Assembly: GCA_964017045.1 (NCBI GenBank)
Contig: OZ024807.1
Location: 8,289,481 to 8,353,480 of the forward strand
Origin: Omphiscola glabra
Lineage: Eukaryota; Mollusca; Gastropoda; Lymnaeidae
Reading direction: 5' to 3'
DNA length: 64,000 nt
Shown: piece by piece, positions 12,101-24,009 of the stretch
Position numbering within the stretch: position 1 is the first letter of the stretch
How the letters are laid out: each line of letters starts with the position of its first letter
Position numbers and translations under genes: made by a program
Notes under the pieces: model-generated
What the model saw: the letters and a program-made list of their open reading frames with translations, nothing else
What the model was told of the DNA's origin: nothing
The model's database searches: none

Positions 12101-12947
12101 ATAAAATGCATACAGTTTTCTTCTAAGTCATTTGTTACGTACTGTTACGTACTGCAAGCGAAATCGTACAACAGACAGCACTTTCAAAACTATAACGGTA
12201 CGTAACGGGAATGTTAATCCGTGGATCTGTATTATATGTTTATGTCTGACTATGTTGGTTTTAGAAATAAAAAGGCGCTACATAATCTAACTGCGTTTTG
12301 ACACGAGGGCTTCTTGGGGGTCATCAAGTGACTATGCCACAGGTTCCCAACCCATGGAAGGTGACCTCATATGGGGGTTGCACGTTTGTAAAGGTCTTGG
12401 CTTATAGAGCGATTACTGAGCTCTCTGTAAGTCAGCACAGCTTGCATGGTTGAAAAGGTCGAAGCTCATCGAGTAATTACTGACTGCCTGTGACTTGATG
12501 GAATTGAATTATTTTTTTTTTAAAAAAAGAAAAGAAAATTGTATTTCAAAAATGTGTACCTGGGATTTCCCGGGGTGGGGAAATTTCCCGGAAAGTCGCA
12601 TGCTTACAAAAAATATATCGTTCGGGATTCTGGAATCCGAAGCCCTAATCGGTTTTGACCCAGACCATGAAATAAATGGGTGGATAGCCTCGGCTCTTTC
12701 ATGGGTTGACTACACAACCTTTAGGCCGCTTGTGATTATGAAGCCAGTACTGCCGGTGTGCTGGCGTTTCTTAAATTTTATTTGAAGGTTTCAAGATAAT
12801 TTAGTGCAATAAAATTCTAACATCAGTCAGATCTAGTAAGCTCTTCGTCTCTTACAGTGCGATCCTATAGCGTTTAATTTTAATTTTATTTTTAAAAGAA
12901 ATTATTTTAATTTATTAATTTTTTTTTTAAAGAAATTTTAGAGACAA

Positions 12948-13155
12948 GTCTAGAATGTCAGTGGATTGTCTAGCTTTCGAATACTCTCGGAATAGAGCGA
13001 GTCTAGAATGTCAGTGGATTGTCTAACTACCGAATACTGTCGGGTAAGAGCGAGTCTAGAATGTCAGTGGATTGTCTAGCTTCCGAATACTGTCGGGATA
13101 GAGTGAGACTCCAATGTAAGTGGATTGATTGCCTAACTACAGAATACTGCCTTAA
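12948..13155. repeat. 53-bp array, about 4 copies
   Basis: GTCTAGAATGTCAGTGGATT recurs at 12948, 13001 and 13054, followed by a diverged fourth copy. Units end with CGAATACTGTCGGG-like sequence. Confidence 0.88.
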
Positions 13156-14464
13156 ACGAGTTAATTTTATAATGGACAAGGGAGTTGATGCCTTTAAATC
13201 CTTTATATTAAATTCGCATTTGTTCGTGGGTGGCTAACTGGCTGGCTGGCGAACTGGCAAAATTTTCGGACGGCTAATTGACCCACTTCCCGCCAACCGC
13301 TCTAGCTGAAACTTTGCACATAGACTCGCTGCCGTTGATGCCATATTTTTTCAAATTTCCAGCCCCAAGCCACCCCCACCCCCAAAATCGTGTTTCCTGG
13401 GTTGGGGCGCTAATAGGGATTCTTGAAAAGTGCGTTAGACCCAGCCCCGGATTGCTCAATATTCCAGTTTAAAAAGGATTTATACGGAAAACTTTGTTTT
13501 GATGGGTTGATACATTTCAAACCTCGAACTGCAATGGCTGTATAGGGTGAGATATGTTTCTTAGCTGATGATCTGTATTGCTGTGTTATAAGCATAATGA
13601 GGGTGGATTGTGTTGGCATCTCACTTGGCTTATTAAGTGGATCGCATAGAATTAAGATTTTTACAAAATTCACTTAAAAAGGATTTGTTTTTAATATTGA
13701 AAAAAACCGTTCCATCTAACGCTATCCACTTCTATATCCAAAAGCAAGCTAAGTAGGCTACGTCATTCCCCCCACACTGGATGGCGACCTTTCATTAAAC
13801 GATCCATCATGAGGATACCAAAAAAAAAAAAAAAACTCTGTGTGAGGAGGGGGGGGGGTGTTGTTTTGTTGCTCTTTCTGAAATAAACCAAATAAGTTCA
13901 TATCCTGAATATGATAACACGACTGACCCTCGAATGGACGCACGTAAAAGAATAATAAACAAATTTGGATTGCTCAGATACGCTTCCTCCCCCCCCCCCC
14001 CCTTTACAAAAAAAAGCGTCCACTTCTTCCGCGCCGTATTAAACAGCCCGGAACGACAACTTTATGCTCGCACATAAACAAGGTCATGGACAACACCGAC
14101 CCGTCTGCGCGGGGGCGATTCTAGATCACCGTAAACATGCCAGGACTGAAACACGTTCCCGGCATAGATTGGTGGAGCCTGCATGTAATACATGCAAATG
14201 GAGGGCAACACCGGTGTACTTTGCCGATTTGAAAAGATGGGTCGACTTGACATCAAACATTTTTTTCTAAAACGTCTTATTTTGATCGTTCAGTGGCTTC
14301 TCCACTGGTATGACGTAGCAAAATGGCGTGCGGACATCCCTTACTTTTTTTTTATCTACAGCAGAGACCATTAACCAAAGAGGCGCCCTCTGAACACACT
14401 AAAATCCCCCACTCCATCCTCCATCTCAAAGTCAGAACCAAACACGGTGATTTAAAGATCCCTT

Positions 14465-14936
14465 CCAAAGTGCGCAATTTCAAATATCACTACCAACGTG
14501 CGCTTTTTCAAAAATCAATACCAAAGTGCGCAATTTCAAATATCACTACCAAAGTGCGCAATTTCAAATATCACTACCAACGTGCGCTTTTTCAAAAATC
14601 AATACCAAAGTGCGCAATTTCAAATATCACTACCAACGTGCGCTTTTTCAAAAATCAATACCAAAGTGCGCAATTTCAAATATCACTACCAACGTGCGCT
14701 TTTTCAAAAATCAATACCAAAGTGCGCAATTTCAAATATCACTACCAACGTGCGCTTTTTCAAAAATCAATACCAAAGTGCGCAATTTCAAATATCACTA
14801 CCAAAGTGCGCAATTTCAAATATCACTACCAAAGTGCGGTATTTCAAATCTCACAGCTCTTGACAGCACTATGCCATATGTCACAGCTCCTGACAGCACT
14901 ATGCCATATGTCACAGCTCCTGACAGCACCATGCCA
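14465..14936. repeat. 28-bp two-type array (14 copies) followed by a 30-bp array (3 copies)
   Basis: Type A is CCAAAGTGCGCAATTTCAAA-like and type B is CCAACGTGCGCTTTTTCAAA-like. The order is A B A A B A B A B A B A A A. A 30-bp repeat (TCACAGCTCCTGACAGCACT) follows at 14,856-14,936. The 231-codon open frame here is repeat-derived. Confidence 0.92.
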
Positions 14937-15439
14937 AAGGCTCTATGCACCACGCCTCCCCAGCAACAAGAGGAAGAACTCGTGTGTTCGAAAGTGCACC
15001 CTGGACAGGTCAAGTTGACAAAATTTGCATTCTAGTAAACAAATTAGCCGACAGGGCTAAAAAAAACACATGTCAAATTGGAAAATACCTGGGTATTTTA
15101 TAAATTAATTTTTTTTGGTGGGCAGTGGGGAGGGGATGTAAAAAGTTGTGCATTTATTATTTTTATAAAGCCAAATCAAATTGTGATTTCCTCAAACGCT
15201 AAATCACCTTTAATGCCTTTATGTGATGTCGCTTAAATACATCTCTATTGAATAACAAGTGTCACGCATCACAGCGGTTTCGAAAAGGAAGCAGGACACA
15301 CCATAAGCAAACTATAAAAATACAAAAAACATCTCTAATTGGTTCAAAGAGAATACCTACTGCTGCTAAACATGTACCTTCCTCTTCATTAGGTGACCCA
15401 AGACCAAATTATTAACAACAACAAACATGCCGCGGGCAT

Positions 15440-15735
15440 TTCATCCATGTGTAGCCAGGCACTTCAGCCACGGCTAACCGGGCACCTCATCCATGGCCAG
15501 CCGGGCGCTTCATCCGTGGCTAACCGAGCGCTTCATCCACGGCTAACCGGGCACCTCATCCATGGCCAGCCGGGCGCTTCATCCGTGGCTAACCGAGCGC
15601 TTCATCCATGGCTAACCGGACACCTCATCCATGGCTAGCTGGGCGCTTCATCCGTGGCTAGCCGGGCGCTTCATCCGTGGCTAAACAGGGACATCATCCA
15701 CGGCTAACCGGGCACTTCATCCGTGGGTAACCGCG
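15440..15735. repeat. 23-bp array, about 12 copies
   Basis: The unit is GGCTAACCGGGCGCTTCATC plus CGT or CAT. Copies differ at a few positions (GCCAGCC for GCTAACC, CACCT for CGCTT). Confidence 0.92.
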
Positions 15736-16394
15736 ATTCAAAACAAACAAACAAACCCTACTTACGTCCGGTTAAATAAACATCTTTTTTTTTTTATTAA
15801 CTTCTCTTCTTCTGGCTTAGTAAAGATGTTAGGTTACGTTCCTTTCATTTCACCGGACTTTTTATCCCAAAGTTTAAAAGAAACGAAAAAACTTTCCCTT
15901 AGTTAAAATATGCCAGATTTCCCCCCCTGATCTCCAATTCAAAATGTTCCCTTTTCATTAACGAAATCAAACTTAGAATAATGTTGGCAGAATTACAACT
16001 GGACCGTGAAAGCCAATCAAGTGGAACTCTTTAGCGGTGTCCTGCCACGGCGTATGGATTTTTCCTCATGTCAAAGTCAAGGGTACAACCGCCAATCAAT
16101 GACGTATTGCTGATGTCAATCAATGGCATGGGATGTAAAGGCCTCAAATGACATGTTTTTCTGGTCTTTCAATGACATAAGAGCTGCGTCAATCGGACGT
16201 TTTTTTGGCTGCCACGTCTCTCGCCCGTAAATCAACTTACAAACTTACCAAACAAACAAATGTGAACCTTTCTAGACAACAACCCCCCTACCCCACATAT
16301 ACCACAATTGCTAGTAAAGTCTCCACAGACATACCAAAAGGATAACAACCATCACACAGATATAACAATATGATAATAAACACACATATCTACA

Positions 16395-16640
16395 GAGAGA
16401 AATACCAACATTGCTAGTGAACACCCCCTTAGACATACCAACATTGCTAGTGAACACCCCACAGACATACCAACATTGCTAGTGAACACCCCCCACAGAC
16501 ATACCAACATTGCTAGTGAACACCCCCCCCCCCACAGAAATACCAACATTGCTAGTAAACACCCCCCACAGACATACCAACATTGCTAGTGAACACCCCC
16601 ACAGACATACCAACATTGCTAGTGAACACCCCCACCGTGG
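16395..16640. repeat. About 34-bp array, 8 copies, with a variable C run
   Basis: The unit is ACATACCAACATTGCTAGTG plus AACACCCCCCACAG. Length differs between copies because the C run varies. Confidence 0.92.
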
Positions 16641-17332
16641 TTCAACCATTGCCTGTTAATATTCGAAACACTCAAAGACACATGGTAACTTTTCTTTACT
16701 TAATCATCTAAAAATAGGAACTATATTTTCTAGACACTTCGTACAGTCATAAACGGGGGGGGGGGGGGGGGGGAGAGAGGGGGGGGGGGTACAATTTAGA
16801 GAGTGGGAATCAAAAACTTTTTAAAAAATTTTTTTCATTTTAAGCCCCGTTGAAAATAATCTTTGGTTAAATTTACTTTGGGAATAGAAAACTTTTTTTT
16901 TTTTTAAATCCTGTCTGTATTAGATAATAATATCACGATTATTAATCATCCCCCCCCCCCCCTCTTGCTTTGCTATCTTGAAATATCAACATAAAAACTA
17001 TAACTGAGTTCATTTCTACACGCAGCAGCAATGGATATTTTATGTACTTCCGTTTGGCTGATTCGCTTCGTTTAATAAAAAAAATCGAATGTTTGCGCGT
17101 GCACCGAGCCACAATGGACAGAACTACATTTATAATGTTTTAGTCACCATCAATGAGTATGACTGACTTTGTTCACACCACTTCAGCATTAAATTAGGTG
17201 TGTCCATTATTATCACCGTTTTTTGTTATTTTTATTATTCACTGTTTTACACGATACTAGCAAAGGCGCCGCCTTCGACGGTATTTACTCTCATTTCATT
17301 TAATAGTAGTGGTTTATGATTTGTATACACAT

Positions 17333-17373
17333 CAGCGGTTCTCAACCTGTGGGTCGCGACCCCTTTCACGGGG
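17333..17373 (-). mobile_element. SPIN-like terminal fragment
   Basis: CAGCGGTTCTCAACC followed by GTGGGTCGCGACCCC matches the family terminus and then changes abruptly to unrelated sequence. No second end is visible. Confidence 0.65.
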
Positions 17374-17754
17374 AATTTTGTGGTCAATGAACTCACTCAC
17401 ATGAAGCCAATGGAGATCTTGAATAAGAACTGGGGTGATGCGGTGGTCCATTACGAATCTATGGAAAATTTTGACCGGGTGGGGGCGCAATTGTGGGAGT
17501 TCGCCATTCGGGCGGCATTTAGTCACGATTCGCCACTGAAACTCACCATTTAAAAAGCACTTCTATAATGAAGCCCCCACACCATCCATGTAGATTCACA
17601 TTTAGCAATCTCATTAAATTTATCCAGCTCCCCAAATAAATCCATAATCCATAGTTCAATCTAGCGCCCCAAGTTTTAAGCATCTCCAAAAAATGTATCC
17701 AGCGCCCCTTGTTGATCCTACTCCTTTAGGTTATCCAGCAGCCCGCGTGTATGA

Positions 17755-17930
17755 AGCTCTCTGTGGTAAATGAGCTCTCTAGTAACTGAGCTCACTGTAG
17801 TAAATAAGCTCACTGTGATAAATAAGCTCTCTGTAGTAAATAAGCTCTCTATAGTAAATAAGCTCTCTGTAGTAAATATGCTCCCTAGAGTAAATACGCT
17901 CTCTAGAGTAAATAAGCTCTCGGAGATTAA
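17755..17930. repeat. 18-bp array (AGTAAATAAGCTCTCTGT), about 9 copies
   Basis: Units vary at two or three positions. The 126-codon open frame reading VNKLS repeats is an artefact of the unit length. Confidence 0.88.
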
Positions 17931-18689
17931 GGCTGCTCTGTTATTTAAATCCATCTTCCCTTACCCAACCCCTACAATCATCCGCACCAAATATTTTTAT
18001 CACCCCGAGAGGACTTTATCCACGCCACATGTGTCCGTCTACCCAAACAACTTTACCCACACCAAATATTTTATCCAACCCAGACAACTTAATCCACACC
18101 AAACGTGTTTATCCACACAGACAACTTCATTCGCTCCCAATGTTTGCTAACGAAATATATCCCCCTCTCCCCCCCCCCTGGTTCTAATTGATTGATTTCC
18201 GTCGAGTCACTAGTGGTGGCGTGGCGGTGCTGTTAGAGCCTTTCAATGGAGAGCATCATTTCAGCCTTTGTATCAAACCTTCAGTCTTAATGGTGACACC
18301 GTGTGGAAATTTGAGCGCGTTCTTCACACACGTAAAAATACCAGACAATTTCAAGCAAAATAAATTCTGGAAGACAAGACGACAAGTCACTAATAAAAAA
18401 AAAGGATGTCTTAAAAGAAAATAATTTTTAACAATAAAATGTATATCACTAGACTGAATATTTATACGGCGGTTATATTAAATCTGTTACATGAAAGTAA
18501 ATAGGCAGGTTGGGGGAGTGAATTAATAGATGTAATGAAAATATCTTTGCTCCCTTAAAATCTCTAACATTTTATCAAATAACAAAGGAAATTCATTTAT
18601 TTTGTGTGAAATCGAGGATTGGATAAAGTTTGACAGAGAAAAAAATAGCTGACGAGATGATGCTGCTTGCCGACTGGATACATGCAGTG

Positions 18690-18945
18690 GCGTGGCGAGG
18701 GTTTGATTGATTGATTGGATACTTCTATAGCGCTGGTATCCATGCTACTTTAACATGCTCACTGCGCTCTGGTTTCCTCAAATCTATTTAAACAAAAAAG
18801 TCTTTAAATGTTTCCTAAATGATTTTCTGTCCTTGTCAGTACTCCTCGAGGGTGGAGGTAAAATATTCCATAACTTTGGCGCCATCGCTTCAAAAGAGCG
18901 CACTCCGTACGACTTTTTTCTGTGTTCATCCACGCTGGGAATTTT
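18690..18945 (-). mobile_element. LINE 3' end (RT C-terminal tail plus 3'UTR)
   Basis: The minus strand reads YGVRSFEAMAPKLWNILP and RKHLKTFLFK, the usual end of CR1-like reverse transcriptases (F-A-P-LWN-LP, then K-LKT-LF). A short UTR follows and ends in an ATTG-type repeat near 18,705. The upstream part is replaced by a SPIN-like fragment. Confidence 0.68.
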
Positions 18946-19111
18946 TGGGGGTCGAACGACCCTTCCCAGGGGTCGCCTAAGACCATCGGAAAACACATAT
19001 ATACTAACAGTTATGAAGGAGCAACGAAAATAATTTTGTGGTTGTAGGGGTCACCATTGCATGAGGGACACTATTAAAGAGTCGCGGCATTAGGAAGGTT
19101 GAGAACCACTG
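18946..19111 (-). mobile_element. SPIN-like hAT element, one end missing
   Basis: The right end GGTTGAGAACCACTG and the interior (CCTAAGACCATCGG, CGAAAATAATTTTGTGGTT) match the family. The left terminus is absent where the sequence joins a LINE 3' fragment. The 49-bp satellite starts 97 bp further on. Confidence 0.8.
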
Positions 19112-19208
19112 CCCTAAATGGGTCAACATTTCAGAAGTGAACCGCAGTGTGAGTTGACCTCAGAAGGTGAACTTCTAGTGAGTTGGCGTCAAGTCGATAA
19201 ATTTTTTG

Positions 19209-20384
19209 GTGAGAACCACCGATGCAGCAAGTCGTGACTGATGACGCTGTGATCAAGGTGAGAACCACCGATACAGCAAGTCGTGACTGATGAAGGTGTG
19301 ATCAAGGTGAGAACCACCGATGCAGCAAGTCGTGACTGATGACGCTGTGATCAAGGTGAGAACCACCGATGCAGCAAGTCGTGACTGACGACGCTGTGAT
19401 CAAGGTGAGAACCACCGATGCAGCAAGTCGTGACTGATGACGCTGTGATCAAGGTGAGAACCACCGATACAGCAAGTCGTGACTGATGAAGGTGTGATCA
19501 AGGTGAGAACCACCGATGCAGCAAGTCGTGACTGATGAAGGTGTGATCAAGGTGAGAACCACCGATACAGCAAGTCGTGACTGACGAAGGTGTGATCAAG
19601 GTGAGAACCACCGATGCAGCAAGTCGTGACTGATGACGCTGTGATCAAGGTGAGAACCACCGATACAGCAAGTCGTGACTGATGAAGGTGTGATCAAGGT
19701 GAGAACCACCGATGCAGCAAGTCGTGACTGATGAAGGTGTGATCAAGGTGAGAACCACCGATGCAGCAAGTCGTGACTGATGACGCTGTGATCAAGGTGA
19801 GAACCACCGATGCAGCAAGTCGTGACTGACGACGCTGTGATCAAGGTGAGAACCACCGATGCAGCAAGTCGTGACTGATGACGCTGTGATCAAGGTGAGA
19901 ACCACCGATACAGCAAGTCGTGACTGATGAAGGTGTGATCAAGGTGAGAACCACCGATGCAGCAAGTCGTGACTGATGAAGGTGTGATCAAGGTGAGAAC
20001 CACCGATACAGCAAGTCGTGACTGACGAAGGTGTGATCAAGGTGAGAACCACCGATGCAGCAAGTCGTGACTGATGACGCTGTGATCAAGGTGAGAACCA
20101 CCGATACAGCAAGTCGTGACTGATGAAGGTGTGATCAAGGTGAGAACCACCGATGCAGCAAGTCGTGACTGATGAAGGTGTGATCAAGGTGAGAACCACC
20201 GATACAGCAAGTCGTGACTGATGAAGGTGTGATCAAGGTGAGAACCACCGATGCAGCAAGTCGTGACTGATGACGCTGTGATCAAGGTGAGAACCACCGA
20301 TGCAGCAAGTCGTGACTGATGAAGGTGTGATCAAGGTGAGAACCACCGATGCAGCAAGTCGTGACTGATGACGCTGTGATCAAA
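19209..20384. repeat. 49-bp satellite, 24 units, with nine-unit (441-bp) higher-order repeat
   Basis: The unit begins GTGAGAACCACCGAT. Three variable sites (GATG/GATA-CAGC, GACTGAT/C, GACGCT/GAAGGT) define unit types. Read as a series, units 3-11 (19,307-19,747) and units 12-20 (19,748-20,188) have identical type order, so a nine-unit block was duplicated. Each junction reads ATCAAG|GTGAGA, close to a consensus 5' splice site. Confidence 0.96.
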
Positions 20385-20896
20385 CTTTCTCTAGGCCGTG
20401 GCTGTTTCGAAGGAAACGGTACAAAAAAAAATGTGCGATATGTTTTGTTATCTGCTTCTGGGCTTTCTTAGCTTCTTTCGCTCTCCTAAAATTTGTTTTA
20501 GTTGCCTCGATCTGATTTGGGCGGAGCTGGGGATAACAGGAGAGACAGGGCGCGAGGGAATGGGGTTGGGTGGAAAGGGGGGGGGGCGGGGAGGAAGGGA
20601 TGCTTGTTCACGATCGGAGTGCAGGTCAACATTTGTTTAACCGTGTCATGATATCACAAGTTAACATTTAACAGTGCCATCGTATCGCATGTTAACTTTT
20701 ATTTTAATAGTTTCAATTCAGATAGCAGTGATAATCTTTAATAATGTAGCAAAAATTTTACCCTCTGTAATTATTCTATTTATATTACGACATGGGTTCA
20801 AATAAATTAAGTGTCTGAAGTTGTGGTGCTAGATGGTAGGGAAAAAAAAAAGGGGGGGGGGGCGTTCGCTTTGAATTTGCAATGTTTTCGTTTTAA

Positions 20897-21960
20897 GATA
20901 AGATAAGATAATATAAGATTATTTTATTGATCCAAAACAAATGGAAATGTTTTTGATTGCATTGTACATTTTTCAGCACATATATAAAACAATTTGAACA
21001 CACTGTCAGCGAATTCTCTTAGCCATATCAGGGACATATTAGTTCCCATTAAGATGTGTGACTTCAGGGAGAGCACGCTGGTAAATTCGTACAGATTGCA
21101 TGGGGAACAAAAGAATTTGTATATGTTTCATTCCTCGCCCTGAGAGAAAGAATTCGCCCCGAACGGGCCGATCCTAAGTATCTGTGATGAAGAGGGTGGG
21201 ACGACCCTAAGTATCTGTGATGAAGAGGGTGGGACGACCCTAAGTATCTGTGATGAAGAGGGTGGGACGCCCCTAAGTATATGTGATGAAGAGGGTGGGA
21301 TGTATCATCTAAAATGTGTTTAGTTTTACAATAACATCTTTCTTCAAAAAGTTCTTCAAGTGAAGGATGTTTAGTTTGTGTTATGTTTCTAGCTTTCGTG
21401 ATTAACCTGTTTATTCGGTGTTTAATATCAGACGATGAATTCCCACACCAGCAGGTAATACTGAAATTGAGTGGTGTTCCAATTGTTGCACTATGGAATA
21501 AGCTAAAGACTTGTTTTTTTAACGCCGAAATTGTACCGTTTTTTTAGGTAGAACAGTCTTTGGTTGAATTTCTTATACAGCATTTGGCCGTGCTCATGCC
21601 ATGTCAGCTTATTATTAATGGTGACACCTAAGTACTTATATGTCTCTACTTTCTCTACAATTTGATTTTTTATGTTGAGTTCTGTAATCTGGTGTTTCCC
21701 CCCTCCTGAAATCAACAACCATTTCCTTTGTTTTTTGAGACATTCTGCTGGAGAAAATTTTCATCGCACCATTTGATAAAGCTTGTACCTAAGTTGCGGT
21801 ACAAGTCCTCTCCTTCAGATATTAAGTCAACGATGTTAGTATCATCAGCGAATTTTAAAATTGGAACGTTGTCGCTTGATCTCTGAATATCCTTGGTGTA
21901 TATTGTATGCAGCACAGGGGAGCGAACGCAGCCTTGTAGCGCCCCGGGGCTTCTTTCTCT
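20897..21960 (-). mobile_element. 5'-truncated CR1/Rex-like LINE with RT C-terminal half and internal 33-bp expansion
   Basis: On the minus strand, about 21,960 down to 21,503 encodes GALQGCVRSPVL, the RT core ILKFADDTNIV, a WC-EN-L-NVSK block and YKYLGVTINNKLTW. After a frameshift at a poly-T run (about 21,516) it continues FSLFHSATIGTPLNFS, KHRINRLITKAR and SHPLHH. The 3' tail is a TTATC-type repeat at about 20,897-20,915, and the element is cut at its 5' side, as usual for LINEs. A 33-bp (11-residue) unit is repeated about four times at 21,165-21,302. It is a dead copy; the CR1/L2/Rex grouping is by resemblance. Confidence 0.8.
21165..21302. repeat. 33-bp array inside the LINE reading frame
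   Basis: The unit contains AAGTATCTGTGATGAAGAGG and is present about four times. On the minus strand it codes an 11-residue SHPLHHRYLGS-like block, so the expansion kept the frame. Confidence 0.9.
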
Positions 21961-22472
21961 TATTTAATGCAACAGTCATAACGTAAGAAGTATTTATACG
22001 TGCCGGTATTAAGAGAGTCATTACACTTGATGCCGGAATTATGATAGTCAGTACACTGAAATATTGACCTAAATATTAATTAGAAAGTTTTGAAAAACAT
22101 TAGATAGAATTTTTTTTTTAAAAACGGTTAATAAAGGGATATGACGTAGCGTCCTTTGAAAGTGACGTAACATCCGGAGAACGTGACGTAAATTTAAGGA
22201 CATTCACTTAACACTGAATCTGCGTCACGTAAGTGGGATTTTCTTTTTCAACTTTTTTTTGCCTTTTTCACTGTGTTACAAAAGCCGATCTCCGTGCGTC
22301 GCTGCGACTCCGACAACAACAAAGGGAAGGGAATGGCTACGGCGCCAGAAAGAAAAGCATTTAACACCCCGCCTAAAAAGTTCGCCTTTCGCGCGTACTC
22401 ACAGAATAATTAGCACTACCACCCACACAGCGAGGATTAATTGGCTCTTCTCTACTTCTCACCGTCTCTTTA

Positions 22473-22477
<5 letters not shown>

Positions 22478-22528
<51 letters not shown>

Positions 22529-22550
22529 ACACACACACTCTCTCTCTTAC
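22478..22550. repeat. (TC)n and (CA)n tract
   Basis: TCTCTC for about 50 bp, then CACACACAC, then TCTCTC again. Open frames across it are low-complexity artefacts. Confidence 0.9.
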
Positions 22551-23645
22551 TCTTTCCAACTCGCCAATGTTGGGCCCACATCCAAGGCAAATCTGCGACA
22601 CGCACCAAATCCTGATAACCTATCTCCTAAAAGGCAACGATAATTGCCAGCGGACGATATTTGTCGTTATTTATAGTCGAAACGACCTAATTACAACTTA
22701 CTATTTCTTTTTTTTCAAGTTTCTTCACGCGCGTTCAGCCTTAGAACATTGCTGTAGCTTGTTGCAAGAACTGCTGGCTTATTTCTCATTGTCTCTAACG
22801 AATGAAAGTATACGCATTGTTTCTTCGATACCGGTTTATTTGACACAATACTTACGATTCGGTTTAAGACGTCTGTCGGAGCAAGGTTATGAATCCCTAG
22901 CAGTACTTAACTCTAATCTTGACGCCCCCCCCCCCCCTCACACTTTTTTTCTTTTTTTTTTACTTTTGCATTCCGTTCATTTGCTTTCATCACACATTGT
23001 TTCATCTGACACATGCTATATTCCTATCATTGTAATCACTGACGGCACATCACTTCGGTCGTAAATGAAATGACCACCATTATGGCAGTTTGACGCTCTA
23101 ACCACACAAATTCAGACATTGACACTGCACTGTCACCACCTTAGCCTTGGTGGGCGTCATAACCGCCCCTTTCGGCCATTGACGTCATGTTTGCCATTTC
23201 AGCTGTCGTTGTCATTGACGACATAAAAAAGTCATTGACGTCACAACTGACCGTTTAACTCGTGGCAGTCATAACCGCGAAAACAGCTGCCATCTTTAGT
23301 AGAATATCAAATAAAACTTTAAAATCAAACCCCCGCCCCCCCTCAAAAAAATTCCCCTCACCCACTGCCCCCCCTCAGGCCCCCCCTCCCTGGTCTAATA
23401 CATCTATTAAGTACGCCGGTTCCGTTAGAGCCCATGTTGAGCATTCAACATTAACGATTCATGGTCTCAATCCGGACCAGATGCACGGTGGACGCCCTCC
23501 CCCCCCCCCCCCGCCCCCCATGAAAGTTTAATGCGTGTCGCCTCCTCTTAATGCACGGCAGTAGCCGAGAAGACTAAACATCCATTAAACATACCTACTT
23601 TCAATAGTGTCACGTCACCCGAGGGTTTGAGTAACTAGAGGGGGG

Positions 23646-23814
23646 CAGAGGCGTTCACAAGATTCATTTAAAATAGCCTCCCTTTCCCTTTTTTCAACTT
23701 TCAACAGCCCTTATTTTCATCAAATAAAATTAATCTCAAAGTACATTTTGGCCCCTGACTAGTCTTGCGCCCAAGGACATCTGTCCCACCTTGCCCCCCT
23801 TAACGACGCCTCTG
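23646..23814. mobile_element. Candidate MITE with CAGAGGCGTT / AACGACGCCTCTG ends
   Basis: Short inverted ends enclose about 150 bp of non-coding sequence with GGCCCCTGAC and CGCCCAAGG. Flanking duplication cannot be judged because the left flank is poly-G. Confidence 0.35.
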
Positions 23815-24009
23815 GGGGCGTTCTTCCGTAAACAATTTATATTACATACATATATATAAGTCAAGAATATATTTTAACATATGAAAACTGTATAAAGTGA
23901 TAGCTCTAGAATAAAGTCCTCGTGACACATTGTTTTTTGGTTGTTTTTTTTACAGCATGTTCTATGTTCTATAGATAACAATGGGGCTTCCATTGGAAAT
24001 TCCAAAGCC

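Larger units (their letters stand above)
20385..24009. other. Intergenic; LINE, CRE-like sites and simple repeats, no gene seen
   Basis: Outside the LINE, TC tract and MITE described separately, the stretch has several TGACGTAA sites (22,141-22,220) and two perfect TGACGTCA palindromes (about 23,183 and 23,233). There are also poly-G/C runs near 20,855, 22,925 and 23,500. No coding exon is visible. Confidence 0.5.

Noticed and set aside
14040..14270. Overlapping ORFs on both strands with mixed composition
   Set aside because: No splice signals in phase and no recognisable domain.
14323..15035. ORFs up to 231 codons
   Set aside because: Repeat-derived from the 28-bp array and open in overlapping frames.
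19209..20384. CRISPR-like array
   Set aside because: Units are contiguous with no unique spacers and no cas genes; the context is an animal genome.
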